Below are positions 1 through 11,529 of a DNA stretch of 64,000 nt, in pieces. The translations under genes and the position numbers were made by a program. The first letter of the stretch is position 1, and every line of letters starts with the position of its first letter. Under the pieces are notes generated by a model. The model did no database searches. It was not told where the DNA came from and was given only the letters and a program-made list of their open reading frames with translations. The stretch spans positions 21,380,025 through 21,444,024 of the forward strand of contig OU612070.1 in the NCBI GenBank assembly GCA_914767715.1. Reading direction: 5' to 3'. The stretch is from Membranipora membranacea (Eukaryota > Bryozoa > Gymnolaemata > Cheilostomatida > Membraniporidae).

Positions 1-1802
1 TGATGCAATTGTTGTACATGATGATTTCACTGTAAGATATCCAGATGGCTATTATGGGCTGATCCGGATCCTCGAAAACAAATATTTATAGCAACAGGAT
101 TTTTTACATTATTTCTACTGCAATGCCTATAAAAAATTAATTGCTTGTGAATGAACATTCTACAGTTAAAGTGTTATACTGATGATTATGTCATGACACT
201 ATATAAAGTGAGTGATGACATCTTGAGGTCACGACCTCCGATCATAACAAACTGTGATGTCATTAATATGTGCGCTGTATTTTCGGACACGTAATTGCTT
301 TAGCAGACACGATAAAGTCTTTGAAGTAAATGTTTATCGCATCCTGAATGTAAATAAACAAGGTACTCAAAATACTGCTGAGTGCATCATAAAGCTGGTA
401 TTTACTACGAGTGAGTCCCACAACAGCCCATACATGAATCATCTAAACATCGTAGAAAAGTCAGGTACTGGCTAGACCCAAACACTCAAAAGTTTAGCTG
501 TGAATAATATCTATTTTGGAACCCCTGTTCTCTCAATACGTTAATTGTCAACAACAAAAATAAAAACCTTTTGTTTGCTACCAAATACTATTTAAAAACT
601 CAAACAGAACCTGATACCTTTACACTAGAATCCCCTTCCCCAAACAAAACTCTGAAAACTTAAAAAAGGACATAAAAAAACAAGCAAACTTTTCATTGAA
701 GTAATTGTTTTTTTAACATTTTTTAACGACAATCAAAATGATGTTCTTCCAAATGTGCCAGAGCAAGCAAAATAATTATAAAAAAAGAAGAAATATGGAA
801 GCCATAGACTGTTCGACTGAATACATAGAAAATGATTAGTCTTAGACATGAAATAGATGAATGTGTGTTGTTTGAATGCCTTCAAACCGTTTAATATATA
901 TAGAAAAATAAAAAATTCTTATGTATACGGATCTACTGGTGCAGTTTAATTGCAAGGACAGAGACAAACTATCTGACACTGGGCAAATAAAGGCTTAGTA
1001 CTACAGCAGCTGCTTATAAGTCACAGACAACTTCTGCAGAGCAACTCGCTAGGTAAAATCATCAAAAAGGTATCAAAATGCAGGGCGGGTGTCTTTTTAT
1101 TCTAAGTAGTGACTAGGCTGCTCACAGTTAATTACAAAACAAACTTAATTATTGAATTAAGTGTTTTCTGCATAATCAACTTCTGTGTTAGCATGTAGCT
1201 GTAGCCATGAGATTTTCATGTCCTGTGTTTACTTTATTTCTAAAATCCTTACATTAACGACCATGAGGGCATTGCTACATTATTCTAATCCTCATATGAG
1301 TGAGTCAGTTTCCAACATAGCTGAAATATGGGAAAGTTAAAATCAGTCATAGATTTACTGAAGATGGTGATATGATACCAGTATCTCAAGATCGAATCTA
1401 GTGTGAAAGTGTCAAATTGTTTTTAAAAAAAGATGTGAAAAAAGTATGCTCCACTCAAATTACGCAGTCAGATTTATACCTGGTTCAAACATCTTAACAT
1501 TTTTTAATTTGAATCATCTTGTGATGACAAAGATACCACTTCTCTAGCTGATTGATGGATGTGTTTGGATGGTACTTTGTCGGATTACTGGGCTGATCTG
1601 GTGGTTTTCACGAGTAAATATTTTGAATATTTCACGCACAATCATCACTTTGAATTGGACATCAATTACACTGTGCTTCATGGCAGGTGGTCTTGATTAC
1701 GTTCTGAGTCCTTCTTCAATCCCGAAAGGTACGGGACACCATGATATCATTTTGGTTGTCAATGGTCATGATGACCAATCACAATCATCTAGACGGGAAA
1801 GT

Positions 1803-1894
1803 GTCATCTGACGAGCCAATCAGATTCAGGTTCCAATCTGACAAGCCAATCAAATTCATGCTCCAATCTGACAAGCCAATCAGATCCAGGCTCC
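1803..1894. repeat. 30-bp tandem repeat, about 3 units
   Basis: Unit CAATCTGACAAGCCAATCAG plus ten bases, three imperfect copies. No gene in the surroundings. Confidence 0.75.
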
Positions 1895-2521
1895 ACAAGA
1901 TACCAATTCAGTGCTTTTGTTGAGTGAAATATTAGTTTTTAATAGATATGAGTAGAGTGTTTGTTGTTTGGTCGAATGGTCAGATACACATGAATGTGGT
2001 TAAAAGGATGACAAGTTGTTTGTTTTCTCCGGTGGGTAATCAGTGACATCATGTAATGGTACCAGATGTGAACTTCTATGGCTCATCAGTTACATCGATG
2101 ATCCAAACCGGTGTTTGTTTTGGACGAGTACAAGGAATGTCTTGAATCATGCTCACGCTACGGGTCTTTATCAAGATGACCATTATTATCAATATCAGAA
2201 AATCCACAACTAATCTTTGACGTGGATAAACACGAAATGGAAGTTTATCAAGACCTCACTTGATCAGTCGCTATCATACGATCTGTTTAGGTTCGAAGTA
2301 TTGAAACAAATTGAATGCAAAAAATAGTTTGGTGGTATTAGTTTTTTCTTTTGATGGTTTAAGCCGATAGATAGCTAGAGTTTTATCAGGTGACATATAT
2401 ATACTTTATTATTGCCGATCAAAGTCAATGACAAATAAAGACCATTCATAAATAAATAAATAAAAACAAAGCAGTCAGGTGTATTTATGAAAAATATCAT
2501 TGTCTATAAATGCTGTCCTAT

Positions 2522-3250
2522 TTATGGAACGGTGATTTCGGGCTTCCAAAAATATTTTACACGGATGATTCTCATATATCGAAAACAAAGAAGATCAAGA
2601 TGTATTTTTAGCTCTTCGAGTTTTAGTAAAGGAAGTCTCTCTTCAGAGTCTTCCTCATATTGAATCATAATTCTGGTGCAGAGCTTTTGAAATCTCTCCA
2701 GTTTATCCTTATCATTTTGGGTGGTGTGTGGGAACCAGCACGGGGCTGCATATGATAAAACCGATAAAATTCTAGCTTTGTAAAATAATATCAGTGAATG
2801 AGATCTCACACCAGCTTTTCTTAGCTTTATAAGACCATGCAGAGAATGTCAATGATATGGTCTACATGGGAGTGAAACTTCAGGTGCTTATCAAATATCA
2901 CACCAAGGAGCCTCACATTTGGGGTGTAGAGTATTTCAGAGTGATTGATGTTATAGGTGTCAATGGTGAGTGTTTTTTGCAAAGTGAAGTTTATGGAGAG
3001 AGTTTTGTTCACATTCAACAGCAGAAAGTTATCAGTGCAGTACTGAGAAGTGTAATCGAGTGCTCTTTGAAGGTGGTTGTCGCTGATGCTCACAGTTGCC
3101 CGATGAGCAGTAGAGTCAGTCATGAGACAGTTAGATTTTCATAGCGGATGGTATAAAGTTGTGTCATCGGCGTCCTTAAGATGTGGTGTTGGTGGTGACA
3201 AGTCATCGATAAATGCACTCCAGAGTAAGATCCTAGTACTTCTAAGTATA
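2522..3250 (-). pseudogene. Degenerate non-LTR retrotransposon reverse transcriptase
   Basis: Two adjoining minus-strand frames (3123-2827 and 2809-2522) resemble the C-terminal part of Jockey/CR1-like reverse transcriptases. One has a WCTDN-like motif followed by NVNKT and RLLGVIFDKHLKFHSHVDHI, the other LFYKARILSVLSYAAPCW. Further 5', at about 3163-3171, an A-D-D remnant of the catalytic box is preceded by a mutated residue. There is at least one stop codon and a frame change, so the copy is dead. An A-rich tail-like tract (AATAAATAAATAAA) at about 2448-2463 could mark its 3' end. Confidence 0.75.
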
Positions 3251-4465
3251 TGCGTAAAGCAGAGTAGGGATACGCAGTCAGTTGCAAACTTTACGACAAA
3301 TAATGCTTATTTTTATCATTGACACAAGCGCATCTCATCGAAAATTCCCATATTTTAACAGTAAAGGAGAGATAGGGGAAAAATGATGGGTTTTAACAGT
3401 GTCAGGAAGCATTAGGCACACGTTGAGCTGTATCCTGTTTGATTCGCCAGATACTCTTGATATCAACTTCCAGATATTCTCTAAGAAAGTCTCTACACAT
3501 TCTTATTTTATCTTCATCATACTGGCAACCTTTTTAAGGATGTATTCATTTTACTGCATTGTCATGCCATCTTCTCCACCACTTCCACAATTTCTACTGC
3601 CACAATATTCATCCCTTTCATCTTTTGTCTGGCAGAAAGTAAATCAGTCATTTGGCGATGGAAATTTTAAGGATTATTCTTCAAAAATAAATACTTGCAA
3701 TTGTATAATTTATGGGGCGAAGTTTTCGTAATAATATGCAAATAGACAAGTTGTGTTTAGTGGTACCATTACGGCTCATCACTAAAGGAAGGGTGTTTTA
3801 CATTCCTTTACTAACACGCTTCCAGTTTACATCTACAACAAGCTTTCTTTCTCTCTTGGATGATATAGAGATGAAAGATACACCCAAGGGATGGTATAGT
3901 TAAAGTAACTGTTATTGTGGCTTGTTCAGGATATCAATTTCTTTTCTTTTTTTATAAAATTCAGTTTTGAGGTTATCCTTCAGTGTCACTTTTTCATTTC
4001 ACCAACACATTGTCCTATATGAGCCTTTATATTTATTAGCCTCGGTGCTGTGGCAAACTATGGTATGTATTCAGACTAGGTGAAGTTTTAAATGGATGCT
4101 AAAATTTGGGAGGAGGCCCATCGTGATTGGTGACCAAACAAAGCGTGCAAACTACTACACAAAGTAAATCTAGCTTTGTCCATGGACGCATTGCTCACAC
4201 AACCCAGGCCGGTAAACACATGGAACTTGTTTATCAGAGAGCTATAAAGGGTATCCAAGGTCACTGTTTACAGAACGTCCTGGGAAACTAAATGGTCATT
4301 TCTGTTTGTGCAATGTTCTAGAATTTAGACTATTCCGCAGAGTAAGGATATACAGAGGGGGCACTTCAATGATAGTTTGATGTCTGCGGTTTTTGATTCT
4401 CTGGGGGAATATTGCGCACAGTGGATGACAAAAACTCATTATCTCTATAATATAGAGATATTGAG

Positions 4466-4537
4466 TAATCACAGAGTAAGGACAAGAAACATTCCATTGT
4501 AACATATGGAATGTTTCTTATCCTTACTTTGTGATTA
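4466..4537. repeat. Near-perfect hairpin, 32-bp arms, 8-base loop
   Basis: Arms at 4466-4497 and 4506-4537 pair with only two mismatches around the loop TGTAACAT. Each mismatch would be a G:U wobble if one strand were transcribed. It may be a small foldback transposon or a pre-miRNA-like structure; a related AGAGTAAGGAT segment occurs again near 4340. Confidence 0.6.
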
Positions 4538-5031
4538 TTTCCTTTATTTTTAGTACTGGGTAGCACCTGGAAATAAATTATAATTTTGACTAATCTTATG
4601 TAAACTAAAGTGATTCACTGTCATGCTGAAAATATCAGATTTATGATGTCTTGTAATAAATAATAAACGTAGGAATTTATTGGCAGGTTCTCTCTTATCT
4701 CACACGCATATAAAATACGTCTGGTGCAGCCACTCGTGTTGATTCTTCTTGTCTGTCATGTGGTCCTAAGGCTATTAATCCTGAATCACAATTATACAAA
4801 GGACTTCCCTACTCATATAAAGTCAAAACTATTGGTAGTGAAGTTCATTCAATCGAAATTGCTAAAGCGAACAGTAATACATCCAATTGCCTCGCAACAA
4901 AGTCGAAAAGTTTAACGGAGGATTTATTAGTGCCGTTGAGAGACAGCTATAACTGAGATTACAACCAGCACTTTTGGACAACGTATTGAGTTTAACAAGC
5001 CACCTAGAATCTTCATTCAAAGAAAAGGATT

Positions 5032-5038
5032 TATATAG
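5032..5038 (+). promoter_or_regulatory. Candidate TATA box
   Basis: TATATAG lies 39 bases before the start codon of the cysteine-rich gene at 5077. With the usual 25-30 base spacing, transcription would start near 5062 and give a 15-nt leader. Background is AT-rich, so chance occurrence is possible. Confidence 0.35.
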
Positions 5039-5076
5039 AATTTGGATAATTTTCCTCAAACAGATCGAAATAAACT

Positions 5077-7160
5077 ATGGATATCAAGTCAAGAAACATT
5101 ATACAACTTCTCATAGCAGAGATATGTCTCCTAGGTGAGTATTTGTTTATCCTATAAAGAATTAGATTCTGATTTAACGATGCTGTTAAAGGAATATAAA
5201 CTTGTCTCAGATGATTAAATTGGCCAGCATACATGAGTTAAGCATGCACTGCTACAATCATGACCGATATTTTAGCTTTGTTGAAATGGAAGACATTACC
5301 TAACCATTAACAACCACACACACTTGCCGGCTAATAATTCAGTGCTCAACCAGCTATATTTTGGACTCATCAACTATGAGTACTAACGACTCAATTTCTT
5401 TTATTTTTTAGTATTTGCACAATGTGCACCACACAGGCAGGGGGCAAACTGTCCCACAGAGCTACACTACGTTACAAGCATGCTCGATATGTGCTCACTA
5501 GTCAACGCAGACGCCTTATGCCCAGCAGTTCAAGAAGCTGAATGCAGGTTGGTTATCTCTCGCCCCCTAACTTTATCTTTATGACAATCAAATCTTGTTC
5601 GAATGGCAATGCCAATATTGTTGCCTCTTTTAGCAAAACTTATTCTCTCGATTGAAGAAATTGTAAGCTATACTTACTTTATATTCATTCTTCATTCGGC
5701 AATCATACAAAAAGAGAAGTAAAATTGATCATTATTCATCTAAGATTTTTACTTGTTATTTACAGTTCACGTAATTGTGGAGCAGTACAGATATACTTTG
5801 AGAACGAAAACAGACGACTCACCAAAGATGAATGTAAGTATATCTTACTAACATGCTTTAAATTTTGCTGTTTTTCTCTGTAAGATAGACGGCAATTAAT
5901 CTCATAACTATAAATTATAACAAGTGTATTTTGAACATTACTGAAAAAACTATTACAGCCGGCAAACATAATCCAAGCAAAAAATACTGCCGTTGAAAGC
6001 TTTTATCCACAATAATGGCCCCTGATTTCCTACTGCTTGCATTGCCTTTTTACTTCTCACGGCAAGAGAATCTCCAGACCATCCCTGGATATGCAGAGGA
6101 TATTATATGGCGTAAATTAATGTTTCCTGATTTTATTCTAGGTTGTGGAGCAGTTTCTAGCATCTCATGTATGAGCAAGTGCGATGTGCCTGCATCAGAA
6201 GCATGCTCTAACCACCCAACAGCCTCTTGCGAGTAAGTATTCAATGAAATAAATGACTTGTGTAAGTGTAAAATGTAAGTGTAAATGATTTATATGACTG
6301 GAAACTCTATGGACCACTCTGGTTCTGAGCTGTCGTAAGCTATCCTGGTATAGTTTGAAGTTTGTTTATTGCCTAATTTCTAATATCCATCCTGAATTAG
6401 GTTGATAGCATCGTAAGTATGGCACATAGATAAAATAAAATGAAAGTAATAGTAGAATATGGCAATGCCCTACTATTAGATAAGGCCAGTGGCATTGTGC
6501 AACCATTAAAATCTATTGAAGTCTTTAATTTTTTACACATTTCATATTGAAAACTCATTACAGAAGCAATAAAATTTGCCTAAATTGTTTCAATCGAATG
6601 TGTTTTGTAAACCAGGCCCAAACATTAGTTGTGGTTTGATCATAAAGTTTGATGTGTCATGACTGAATTTTGCGGACAGGCCCAGTTCACCCAGAGACTA
6701 TATTGATAGTCTCTGGTTCCGAACCAGCTGCAATAACAGCCAGCTGTACTATTAAAAGCCAGCCTGTATCAATGGTTTATATACTATATGGCTATGTGGT
6801 TAGTAGTACTTGGCAGTTCAGTGTGCAGTATCTTTCATCCAATCAACCTGTTTTTTTCTGGTATCCTAATTATATGGTACCAGCATTTTAACTTACATAG
6901 CTTAACTATTTGTTATCTCTTTCTGCAGGGTTTCTAGCTGTACTGGAAAATGCACAGTGAGTTGGTTTGTCAGAGATATAGATGTTACTGCGTGGTGTGT
7001 TCCAGCAACTGCAACAACAACAACGCCAACACCAACAACACCGGCACCAACAACAACCACAACAACAACTACAGCAGCGCCGATAGAGGTTAATAATTTG
7101 GATGATAACGCCGTTATGTCGGTTAGCATAGACGACCTGATCCAAGGCGTCATCAATTAA
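5077..7160 (+). CDS. Secreted cysteine-rich protein with mucin-like tail, 5 exons
   Basis: Exons at 5077-5134, 5412-5547, 5766-5833, 6142-6232 and 6929-7160 splice in phases 1, 2, 1, 2 to give 194 residues. Residues 1-22 form a signal peptide: basic start, then a LLIAEICLLVFA core. Residues 24-141 contain 15 cysteines in two tandem modules (C47-x8-C-x7-C-x4-C and C101-x7-C-x7-C-x4-C), each ending in a CxxxxxxF/W...C segment. Residues 144-169 are almost all Thr, Pro and Ala, probably O-glycosylated, and the last 25 are acidic without a membrane anchor. All introns are GT-AG. The protein is probably secreted, for example into mucus, egg coat or an extracellular matrix; that is inference. I do not recognise the family. 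Confidence 0.8.
6691..6716. repeat. Perfect 11-bp palindrome CCAGAGACTAT, 4-base loop
   Basis: Lies in the last intron of the cysteine-rich gene. The same stem, followed by GGTTCC, recurs at 8346-8375. Confidence 0.7.
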
Positions 7161-7323
7161 AATTTCAATTAGATTTTTTCAATATTTATTTAGACGAAGC
7201 CAGATCAAGCCTACAGCGTCAGCACTTTACACGGCTAATATCCTAACTCATTGAAACTTGAAATTGATATTTTGTCTTTTTGCCAAAAGAGATCAACACG
7301 CATAATTTTCCCAAGATGTATTT

Positions 7324-7329
7324 AATAAA
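7324..7329 (+). terminator. Polyadenylation signal of the cysteine-rich gene
   Basis: AATAAA stands 164 bases after the stop codon at 7158-7160. A second AATAAA-like run occurs near 7517. Either would terminate a compact 3'UTR. Confidence 0.4.
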
Positions 7330-8345
7330 CCACAATGTATTATAGTAGAATTAAGCCACCAATGCTCTGAGACAAATCAATGACCCCGATGGGGGAAAAC
7401 TGACTAGAGATTTATCGAATGATATTAACTCCACATCATTTACAGTCTATTTTTGTATTGTTGTAAATAATCTTCCTTTATCCCTTTTTTACTTTTAATT
7501 TATGACCATTAGGCATAATAAAACTTTCATCTCGTTCCTTAAAATAGCTTGTTGAGCTAAATAGTCTACTTGTTTCTGCGGATTAACTCAGATCTTAATT
7601 TAGTTGATCACAAAGATCATTTGAGGCCACCTAGCTCATATTTCTTGAAAAAGTGGCGGCAGATTTAATTGAATACTGAAGTCATTGGAGCTTGTGGTGG
7701 AAAGTCGGTGAAATGTTTGATTAACTTGTCTGCTGAGTTTAGGTTCTTTTTTTACAAGTTTCCGTATTGAGGTCGTTTCTGAAACTTTTATTGCCATTAT
7801 ATATCACTTATTGCCAAAATAAAGGAAAGGTAAGAAAGGCATAACTGATGAAGAAATGCTATAATCGACATCAAATATCTTGAGTCGATTTTCAGGTGGT
7901 ATAGAAGTCAAAAGCCATTCCGTTTTTGGTTCCTCTGATTTTCTATCATCTATCTCTTATCTATCAAGAGAAATGCTATTTATATAACAAGAAATTATGT
8001 GACTATTGTCTAGCATACATCAAAGGAACTGCAAAATATCAGGAAAATGAGCAGTGGCAGAATTTGTAATGTTGTGGAAATGTGAAAATTTACGTTTTAA
8101 AAGATGTTTGAACGATTCTGGGTTAAAAGATGTTGTTTTGCTCAACAACCTATTGTTAAAAACACAGATTTTGATCTTATGACCATTTTTGAAAAGTTCA
8201 CCGCATGACGCTCAAACTTATCCGCACTGGATCTTTATATTTCTGCAGTTTTTGTAACAACACGTCATACTTTTATATGTCAATCATGATAATTACCATA
8301 TCATGTAACATCTTAGATCATGACCAGTTAAAAATAGTGTTCCAG

Positions 8346-8374
8346 CAGAGACTATAGATAATCCATAGTCTCTG
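8346..8374. repeat. Second copy of the CAGAGACTAT palindrome
   Basis: Ten-base arms around a 9-base loop; stem sequence identical to the copy at 6.7 kb, so the two are related repeats. Confidence 0.65.
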
Positions 8375-10245
8375 GTTCCAGCGCATAGCGATGTCTTTCC
8401 AAGCACCTACCAGTGTTACCCATATACATAATATTAAGTCTATGATTGTTAACTCAACCATAAATAGTGTGAGGACTTGGCTCACAGCCTCCAAGGCGTA
8501 AGCCTTAGTTCTGAAGTGTATATAAGTGATCTTGTACCAAGCGGTGCTAACATTTATCATGACATGGTTATTAATTTATGGCTGAGTTTGGATTGTAGTC
8601 AGGATTAATGGCAATTAACATTGGTGTATAATGCAGTTGATACTTATTCTAGGTGTATCTTCCAAGATTCACCAATGAGAATCGTCCTTTCAACACAAAA
8701 GCCTATTATTTCCATACTTGAGTTAATATAGAAAATTAAATAGTCAGAAGAGTTGGAACATTGTCAGATGATAATGGTGGGAGTTAAACCAGCAAGTCAT
8801 ATTTACGATCGCTGCTCCAACATCACACTCATTGATAGAAGGATGCGTTGAACAGATAATGTATTATAGTTTCTAATCTTTATTAGGGTCCTAAAAATTA
8901 AATCGACAAGAAAGTACGTCATAATGATTCAGGAGTTTGCTTTGTAAATATTCAATAAACATATTTTTTGGTAGTGTAATCGTTCTAGTCAATAAGATAT
9001 TATCCACAAGAATTAACCACACACTCTTTAGCCTTGAGAGCGTAATCATTTTCATTCTTTTGTTGTCACTTGTGTCCAATGCGCTTGAGTAGAGTGGCCA
9101 GGGGCCAATCAATATATTATAAAACTGATGGTTGCATTTCTATAACCGAAGTTTATTTTTGGAATTCTCAACATCAGACATTCAGCTAACAATTTAATGC
9201 ACCAAACTTCAACTGCTTCAAACATGCGAGGGGATCTTATGCTGCAGCCATCGAGCCTAGCTAGTGTTGTTTTCATACCTAAACTATGAAGCCTAAAGCA
9301 AGCTTTCGCCATAACTTTCGATTGAGTTATTGCTCCCAGACATTTTATCCATTCTCGGTCTCATCAGTCAGGTGCGGCCAGTGCCCAAACCTTTAGTCTG
9401 CACTTCTACCTGAATAAACTGGTTGTAACATAAATACAGTAGCTGATTACTAACTCCTGGGGATCTTCTCAAGTTCATTAGCTCTCAAACAGAAGGATAA
9501 TCCTATTGGGCACTTGACATGAAAATTAACAACAATGGTTGTTAACATTTGGTTGCTGTGGAATCTGTATAAGCATGTGTACTAACATTATACTTATGAT
9601 GGTTGTTAGAACACTGGAATGCCACCAAGACCAGACACTGAGTAGTAGGCACATCGTGTAGGAGGCTTTGATTATGAAGTTGTGTTACAGTCTTTGTAAA
9701 CAAGAATGGAAAACAGAAAATGGAACTCGAGGGTGTTTATAGCAAGATTTATGGGGAATGTGCGGTTAGGTGAGCCTGAGGTGATAGATAGCTAGGTTTG
9801 AGGTACCAACTTATCACAAAAATGCAGTTGATGATGCGGATAGGGTGGGGTGCCATCTCTGCTGCAGTTAATCTCCTTTTAATCCCAAGAAACTCACCAA
9901 AATTATAGGGAATTACTGGCATTTAATGGATTCAACAACAACAATTTTTTGCTGAAAGAAGATAACCAGTTCAGCTAGTAACTGGAAACGTAATGGGAAA
10001 AAACAGCTCAATAGGTCTTGTAAGAATCGTATCAACGCAGAGAGAAAATCCAGGGATCTATTGCACAACAAAACTTGAAGACATTTATTATTTTCCAGAT
10101 GCAGAATATAAAGGCGGATTTGGTGACATGAATATAAGGTTGAAGTCAATTCAATGATAAAAAGAGTCGTCTTATCTAAATAAAAAATAGATCAGATTAC
10201 AATATACAACTATATAGGCCTGTATCATTTTCCACTGAGCCCAAT

Positions 10246-10277
10246 AACTCTTGTAACATCGCAGCATTGGACAGAAT
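10246..10277 (+). repeat. Direct repeat, copy 1
   Basis: 32-bp segment AACTCTTGTAACATCGCAGC and following, repeated at 10940-10971 with three substitutions. Both lie in the gene-free stretch between the two genes. Confidence 0.6.
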
Positions 10278-10939
10278 AGGCAGATGAAGCATTACAAGAA
10301 CTGGGACCACTGTATTGATTGGTGAAAACACTTAACTGCTCATAAGGTATACAAGATTGACAAGGTTGAATTGGTACCTTTTAATTCACCCTGTATGCAC
10401 CATCATCATTGCCTTCTGCCTCAGTATTTGCTGCGAGGTCATAATTTTCTAGAGGTCTTTTGCGGGACTGATGTTAGTTTTAATTATATAAAATATATGT
10501 TTATGATAGCTTTTGTACTCTCATCATTTTGGCAGAAGGCCCTTAAGAGAACAAATAATGATATTCATGTCGAAATTGATGTAGTTGATAAGTTATTTAT
10601 CACAATGCCCTAAGCATATTTTGGAACTGAGCTGCGTCAGACAGCTATATTCATCAGACATACACATTTATTATTTGTTTGTTATAAAGCGTTTTATGGC
10701 TTCAATTTCAATCTTGCTGTCATTTCGTGGAAAATCCTTCCACATAGAAGATAAATCCAGCGATTTTGAGAATTCATAGTGCAACAAAACTTCCGGCAAT
10801 TATTTCTCTCACCGATGCACGATGTACAGGTCAATTTGGGTCACCAAAAAAAAATCGGAACTATTCAATGTTATAAAGAATCTTTATTTTTAAAATAAAT
10901 AAGATGAGCACTCGACAGCTGCATTATAATATAATAATA

Positions 10940-10971
10940 AACTCTTGTAACATCACGGCATTGGACGGAAT
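10940..10971 (+). repeat. Direct repeat, copy 2
   Basis: Partner of 10246-10277, 694 bases downstream in the same orientation. Confidence 0.6.
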
Positions 10972-11523
10972 GGAAGGATTAATAATATAATATGAACTGG
11001 TCAACAGTAATTCCAGCTAATCGAATCAACATTTGATTACAGCTTATTGATAATGCTGTCAAATCCGTTCATAATCCTTGTTTTTTCTTACACAGATTCT
11101 CAGGTTTTTTTGTGCAAGGTCATTTTTTTATGGACGGACGGTTGGTTGTGAGAATTTATAACGCAGCGGACGGATTCTTGTAAGAATGTGCACCTGTAGT
11201 TACCAGGTAATGTTAACTGTACTGAGGTTTGGCAGATGAAAAGAATCAGGACGACTTTCTTGGTATGTGAAGGGGCAGATTCTTGCGGCCAAGCTATCCC
11301 AAAGATCACAAGCAAGATAATTGATAGGTTAAATAAATAATTCCGAAAAAAAACCTGTTAACATAAAGTGAAAAAATCGTCCTCAATTGATTTATATGTC
11401 ACTGTCAGTATTAAATTCATGTGATAAACTATCAGCCTCCATGACCGAATGTTAATTGGGTACGGTTTTGTTCTGGTTGCACATGTTTTTTTCTTCTTCA
11501 TATTTAGTTTTTTCTTCTTCACA

Positions 11524-11529
11524 TTTATT
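11524..11529 (-). terminator. DNAH6: AATAAA overlapping the DNAH6 stop codon
   Basis: On the minus strand the end of the gene reads GTGAATAAATG, so the hexamer AATAAA overlaps the stop codon TAA. If used, it would give a 3'UTR of only about 10-30 nt. Further downstream A/T-rich sequence offers other signals, for example around 10873-10878, so the true polyadenylation site is uncertain. Confidence 0.35.

Larger units (their letters stand above)
1..5076. other. Intergenic flank left of the cysteine-rich gene
   Basis: Apart from the RT remnant (2522-3250), the 30-bp tandem repeat and the hairpin listed above, I see no exon structure here. At the very edge, bases 2-91 on the plus strand stay open for 29 codons with protein-like composition, possibly the last exon of a gene to the left; this is weak. 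Confidence 0.5.
7161..11524. other. Intergenic region between the two genes
   Basis: Convergent 3' ends of the cysteine-rich gene and DNAH6. Holds the 7.3-kb polyadenylation signal, the palindrome at 8346 and the 10-kb direct repeats. Open frames are short and lack codon bias or homology that I recognise. Confidence 0.5.
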
